A stretch of 20,745 bases of DNA from Pelargonium nanum. Its lineage: Eukaryota; Streptophyta; Magnoliopsida; Geraniales; Geraniaceae. Positions 17,301 to 20,745 of this stretch are shown here, piece by piece; position 1 is the stretch's first letter; each line of letters opens with the position of its first letter. A program made the translations under genes and the position numbers. The DNA lies in NCBI GenBank assembly GCA_036897485.1, contig JAYMTF010001897.1, positions 1 to 20,745 of the forward strand, given 5' to 3'. A model generated the notes under the pieces. It was not told the DNA's origin. It ran no database searches and saw nothing but the letters and a program-made list of their open reading frames with translations.

Positions 17301-19379
17301 AAAACTAGTAGTAAATTTAAATTGCGTTAGCAAAATAATTTGAAATAATTATAGAAATTTTTTATATATGATTGCCGATTAATCTTAAAGAATAGATTAA
17401 CAATTTCATGTTAATTTGCAGCTATCGTTCTTCAAACAATTTTATGGCTCCGTTACACAATCGGACTATATTGCTCTACGCTACGGGTTTATCAAGGTCA
17501 ACTAATTACCATCGACTCGTAATCCATGGATATTTATTCGTACTCGTGTCATTTTTATAAATATTAATAATTGCTTAGTTGATCATTGTTTAGTAATTAA
17601 TGTTGGTTTCTTTGTGTCATGTAGACCCATTGCCCTGCAAATCATAATTTTGATTTTCACAAATACATGATGCGAACACTTGAAATAGATTTCAAGAAAG
17701 TTGTGGCTATAAGGTAAATTATAAAAGTAGAATATTAATACATTTAATTAGTATATCAACTTGCAACACTTATTTAAGGTAGCAATTGAAAAAAAAAGGA
17801 GATATGCAAGAATTTTTTTCAAAATTATAATTATAATTTTATTTATTCAAATGATACCTTTCTAATTAATTATTTTTCAATATTATAGCTGGCATCTGTG
17901 GCTCTTTGTGGTGCTGTTTCTGCTGATGGATGTGGAAGGTATTTATTTATTTAGTATTACATTAGTTAATAATTATTCGCTCATTCTCAAAATAATTATA
18001 TTTGTGAAACAAGATAAATATAATTCAATTAATAATATTTCTAATAATGATAATTTATACATGCATGCATGGATTAAAATTGCAGGATGGCACTCGTACT
18101 TTTGGTTATCCTTTTTACCGCTGATTGTAAGTATTGTACATTACTAGTTAATTATGTCAATTAATTTCATATATTATCACCAATGAGTTGAACTATATAT
18201 TTAGAAGTCGATGAAAATTAACTGTAAATACATATTGTATACGACATGCACGTTAATGCATGCATGCATGTGCATGCAGCTTCTTCTTGTGGTGGGAGCT
18301 AAGCTGGAACACATAATTTCACGGTTGGCCGAGGAGGTTGGAGGGGAGGATGGCGACCATGAAGCCGCACAAGTGAAGCCTTCCGACAAACATTTTTGGT
18401 TCGGTCGCCCTGGCATTGTCCTCTACTTGATTCACTTCATTTTGTTTCAAAATTCTTTTGAGATTGCTTTCTTCTTCTGGATTTTGGTAAGTCGACCATA
18501 TATATATACATACATACATACATACATATATAAGTGCATAGTTGTTACCAATCTCGCTCGTCCTATACAAACTTTTTGAAAAACTTTATCGGCACAAACT
18601 TTGTTGCACAAAATATGCAAACAATGCACAAAATTATATACTTTACTGTGAAAATGTTTATGCGAACGTTAAAATTGCAACTCTACAAATGAATTGCAAA
18701 TAAATCCGTTGATTTGTATGTTGCTTCAGTTACAAATATGTTTTTGTACTCCTCAGTGCACATATGGATTCAATTCATGCATCATGGAAAAAGTGGGGTT
18801 CATCGTCCCAAGACTTGTTATGGGGTAGGTAATTATGTGAATACTAGTACTTCATAATAATAGTAAAGGGTTTAGTTTTCAAATAATTAATTTAATTATT
18901 ATTCTCGATCATACTAATTTGTTTGTTCCAACAAATCTGACCGTCTTACTTGTTTATATATATGTGTGCGCACACGTCCAGTGTGATAGTTCAAGTGTTG
19001 TGCAGTTATAGCACATTACCTTTGTACGCCCTTGTCACTCAGGTTAGTCGTTTTTAATATTACAAACACATGTGACACATACATGGAACAAATATAATTT
19101 GTTCGACGATTAATATACATAGATGACTTATTTTAGATGGGAAGCTCGTTCAAACAAGGAATATTTGATGAGCATTTGCATTCACTCATCACAAGTTGGG
19201 CAAGAGACAGAAGAGGCGCAGGTGAGTCATCCGGCACGAGCACGACGACACGATTGCATAGACTCGACCGAGAATCGTATTCATCAAATGGCGAAAATGC
19301 TCATATTTCGGAGCAAGCTATGATTGTTTTTGGAGGATCAACTACATCGCCAATAAGAGAACTCTCTCGCTCACCTTAA
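14340..19379 (+). CDS. MLO-family seven-transmembrane calmodulin-binding protein (MLO1/13/15-like), 14 exons, 506 aa
   Basis: The exons are 14340-14477, 15517-15574, 15677-15888, 16120-16236, 16349-16409, 17171-17271, 17422-17496, 17625-17713, 17889-17938, 18086-18126, 18280-18486, 18757-18824, 18982-19042 and 19137-19379 (1521 nt), all GT-AG and phase-consistent. MLO proteins are plasma-membrane proteins. Different members affect powdery mildew susceptibility, pollen tube or synergid signalling, or root touch responses, and recent work links the family to calcium channel activity. Visible blocks are LEFTPTWVVA with TM1 (about 19-41), LMLLGFISLLLTVTQGF (TM2), GKIPLLSLEALHQLHIFIFVLA (TM3), QWKYWEDSI, FFKQFYGSV, FDFHKYMMRTLE, SWHLWLFVV (TM4), GWHSYFW (TM5), KPSDKHFWFGRPGIVLYLIHFILFQN (TM6) and VLCSYSTLPLYALVTQMGSS (TM7). 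The likely calmodulin-binding helix runs over FDEHLHSLITSWARDRR. Loop cysteines 88, 100, 134 and 391 are kept. The similarity suggests the MLO1/13/15 group, not the mildew-susceptibility clade. The first loop is short, and introns 1, 3 and 5 carry transposon debris. Confidence 0.95.
14815..15000. repeat. Degenerate AACCC-rich repeat with a perfect 13-bp hairpin, MLO intron 1
   Basis: AACCCAACTTGCA (14867-14879) and its perfect complement TGCAAGTTGGGTT (14895-14907) enclose a 15-base loop containing GGACCCGCAC. The surroundings (TTGGATCCGGTCGG, CAATCCGATTCAAACTC) look like the CGGGTT/AACCCG repeat family. It is transcribed as part of the intron. Confidence 0.5.
15146..15400. mobile_element. 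Stowaway-like (Tc1/mariner) MITE, 255 bp, in MLO intron 1
   Basis: The left end is CTACCTCCGTTTCAAATTAA and the right end, read inward, is CTACAACCGTTTCAAATTAA. The two match at 22 of 25 bases over the full inverted repeat. A TA dinucleotide flanks each side (15144-15145 and 15401-15402). CTCCGTTTC-type ends, TA duplication and a size near 250 bp are the Stowaway hallmarks. No coding capacity. Confidence 0.8.
15925..16010 (+). mobile_element. SINE-like fragment with A-rich tail, MLO intron 3
   Basis: GGGCAAGTGGCTTATGATGC is followed about 10 bases later by TTGAGGTTTCAAATTCGAGTCTCG, an A-box-like then B-box-like order. An A-rich stretch (GATAAAAAAAAGAAGAAAG) closes it. It is the plus-strand counterpart of the heads at 7858-7930 and 1-54. 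Target duplications were not evident. Confidence 0.4.
16430..17105. repeat. Long CGGGTT/AACCCG-rich repeat block in MLO intron 5
   Basis: This roughly 675-bp stretch is dense with GGACCCGGACCC, AACCCAACCC, GTGCGGGTCTAG, AACCCGAACCC and TCCGCACGAGAACCCG. The right end CCAATTGCTAACTCTAAA matches the ends near 7980 and 5672. ATCCGCACGA occurs at both about 16428 and 16840, suggesting internal duplication or two nested copies. No open frame of note. Confidence 0.5.
17821..17840. repeat. Perfect 20-bp AT palindrome in MLO intron 8
   Basis: AAAATTATAATTATAATTTT equals its own reverse complement. It sits about 48 bases before the acceptor of intron 8. Composition is pure A/T, so chance occurrence in this AT-rich intron is quite possible. 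Confidence 0.7.
18498..18532. repeat. TA / TACA microsatellite just inside MLO intron 11
   Basis: A TATATATA run passes into five repeats of the CATA tetramer and back into TATATA, starting 12 bases after the donor. A related (TGCA) run at 18257-18279 abuts the acceptor of intron 10. Both are likely length-polymorphic. Confidence 0.8.
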
Positions 19380-20030
19380 CAAATCTTTTGATTCATATCT
19401 TGGCGTTGCAACTACTCACGCATTGATTCGCTCAAGTAAAGCTACAACTTTTGCACTTGCACTAAATTGTATGATTCTTTTGGATTTCCATATATAATTA
19501 TGCAACAAATTAAGATAGACGCACGATTCATTTGGTGCACTCATTTATATATTTTCTTTAGGGATAAAGAAAAAATTAGTACCCAAACTTTGGGCGAAAC
19601 ACAAATGTGGTACCCAAATTTTTATGGCACCCAATCTAGTATCAACACTTTTATTTTGTACTCAATCTAGTACCCACCGTCCAATTCCATTAATTTCTCT
19701 GTGAAACGCCTTGCTGGCATGCTGACATGGCAAAAATTGCCTACGTGGCATCCACAAGGCAAAACAAACACACTCTTTATGCTGATTGGGATATTAGTTA
19801 TTTTTTAATTAAAAAATAAAAACAAAAATGATACTCTCTCTCACTCTCTTTCACGGCAGCGGTTTTCGGTGATCGGAAAATTCTTTAATTTGAATTTTCA
19901 AGCAACAAATTCTCTAGATTTTGTTGCCAGAAATTAAATTTTTTAGCCGAAATCTTGGTTATGTTCATGTTTCAGATTTAAAATATGGGTCTTTGATCAT
20001 TTAAATAAATATAATAATCATTCAAATCCA
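19380..20030. other. MLO 3' flank and transposon-like sequence, no gene seen
   Basis: The MLO 3' untranslated region follows the stop, with a TAAATTGTATGATTC poly(A)-like area near 19463-19477. From 19561 transposon-like sequence begins and continues toward the satellite at about 20031. A CT-repeat run (CTCTCTCTCACTCTC) lies at about 19832-19848. No exon-like frame was found. Confidence 0.55.
19561..19850. mobile_element. Transposon terminus with TAGTACCC sub-repeats
   Basis: It begins GGGATAAAGAAAAAATTAG. The first ten bases equal the right terminus of the Mutator-like MITE at 3948-4287 read inward. Inside, TTAGTACCCAAAC, GTGGTACCCAAA, TCTAGTATCAAC and TCTAGTACCCACC form short direct repeats. 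The opposite end is not seen and may lie beyond the window or be lost. Confidence 0.4.
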
Positions 20031-20745
20031 ATCATTAATAGGCGTGGGAGCTCAAAAATGAGGCCCGAGTGGGCGTCTTCATTAGCGTATAGCCCAAAAC
20101 AAGCCGTTCGATCGTAAAAGTACCAATTTTACTAAAACGGCTGCCACGGGCTCCACACTCGCTAGAAAATTGCGCAAGACCCACCGTCGGAAAGATAAGA
20201 AATAGAGGAACGCCACAAAACAAAAATTTCCGGAATACGACTAGCGTAGGGCCACCAAAGTACTCTTTAAAGTATCAGTTTTTTTCGGTCTTTTTTGGCT
20301 AAAACCCGTGATGGTACCCCTTTGAAAAACGGGCCCCGGGGAAATATTTGGGAATGGAGCGAGGACATTTCCAAAGGTTAGTACGCTCATATAATAGGCG
20401 TGGAGCTCAAAAATGGGGCCTCGAGTGCGCGTCCTCATTAGCGTATAGCCCAAAACAAGCCGTTCGGTCGTAAAAGTCGCAGTTTTACTAAAACTACCGC
20501 CGCGGGCTCCACACTTGCTAGAAAATTACGCGAGACCCACCGTCGGAAAGATAAGACATAGAGAAACGCCACAAAACAAAAAATTCCGGAATACGACTAG
20601 CGTAGGGCCACCAAACTACTCTTTAAATTATAGGTTTTTTTCGGCCAAAACCCGTGATGGTACCCCTTTGAAAAACGGGCCCCGAGGAATTTTTTGGGAA
20701 TGGAGCGAGGACATTGCCTAAAGTTAGTACGCTCATGAAATAGGC
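20031..20745. repeat. Satellite DNA array, monomer about 346-356 bp, running off the window
   Basis: AATAGGCGTGG at about 20037 recurs at 20393 and the same phrase starts a third copy at 20739. Periods are 356 and 346 bp, the difference being mainly a 10-base deletion in copy 2 (TCGGTCTTTTTTGG against TCGGCC). The two full copies look about 90 percent identical by eye. Conserved words include TTAGCGTATAGCCCAAAACA, GACCCACCGTCGGAAAGATA and ATGGTACCCCTTTGAAAAAC. The array is visibly richer in GC and CpG than the flank. It matches no satellite I can name. Confidence 0.85.

Noticed and set aside
18257..18279. TGCATGCATGCATG run as an RY seed-type regulatory element
   Set aside because: It abuts the acceptor of MLO intron 10 and looks like a simple TGCA repeat. 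Position inside the gene and lack of other seed motifs argue against a regulatory call.
896..19379. GST zeta, KORRIGAN and MLO as one functional cluster or new system
   Set aside because: The three families act in unrelated processes, are separated by several kilobases of repeats and show no shared regulatory motif that I could see. Ordinary plant gene order is sufficient.
20035..20453. Two similar open frames on the - strand, at 20035-20223 and 20241-20453
   Set aside because: Their similarity comes from the satellite monomers they lie in. Neither has a domain or a conserved length, and the frame is not kept between copies.

Overview
The window reads as nuclear DNA of a flowering plant, most likely a eudicot. 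It is AT-rich, its genes are split by GT-AG introns, and it is scattered with small non-autonomous transposons. Family-level protein similarity makes a rosid plausible, but the species cannot be fixed from the sequence. Three complete protein-coding genes lie on the + strand, and I see no credible gene on the - strand. For all three, I rebuilt exon chains whose splice phases close exactly.

(1) 896-4792 is a zeta-class glutathione S-transferase (maleylacetoacetate isomerase type) of 10 coding exons and 234 aa. Its first coding exon holds only the ATG. (2) 8799-13010 is a membrane-anchored GH9 endo-1,4-beta-glucanase of the KORRIGAN type, with 6 exons and 619 aa and all family catalytic motifs present. 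Its first intron is almost entirely five diverged tandem copies of a 255-297 bp unit. (3) 14340-19379 is an MLO-family seven-transmembrane protein with 14 exons and 506 aa, most like the MLO1/13/15 group.

The intergenic stretches (1-740, 4793-8630, 13011-14270, 19380-20745) and the larger introns hold transposon debris. This includes a Mutator-like MITE with 9-bp target duplications in GST intron 8, a Stowaway-like MITE with TA duplications in MLO intron 1, a dispersed family ending in CTGGCAATT and rich in CGGGTT/AACCCG, tRNA-like SINE heads, and a short RNase-H-like remnant. From about 20031 to the right edge a GC-richer satellite begins, with a monomer of about 346-356 bp.

The three genes serve unrelated jobs: tyrosine breakdown and glutathione chemistry, cellulose synthesis at the plasma membrane, and calmodulin-linked membrane signalling. 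Nothing suggests they form a pathway or a new system. The features most worth a second look are the start-codon-only exon with an overlapping upstream ORF, the tandem-repeat intron of the glucanase, and the satellite boundary.
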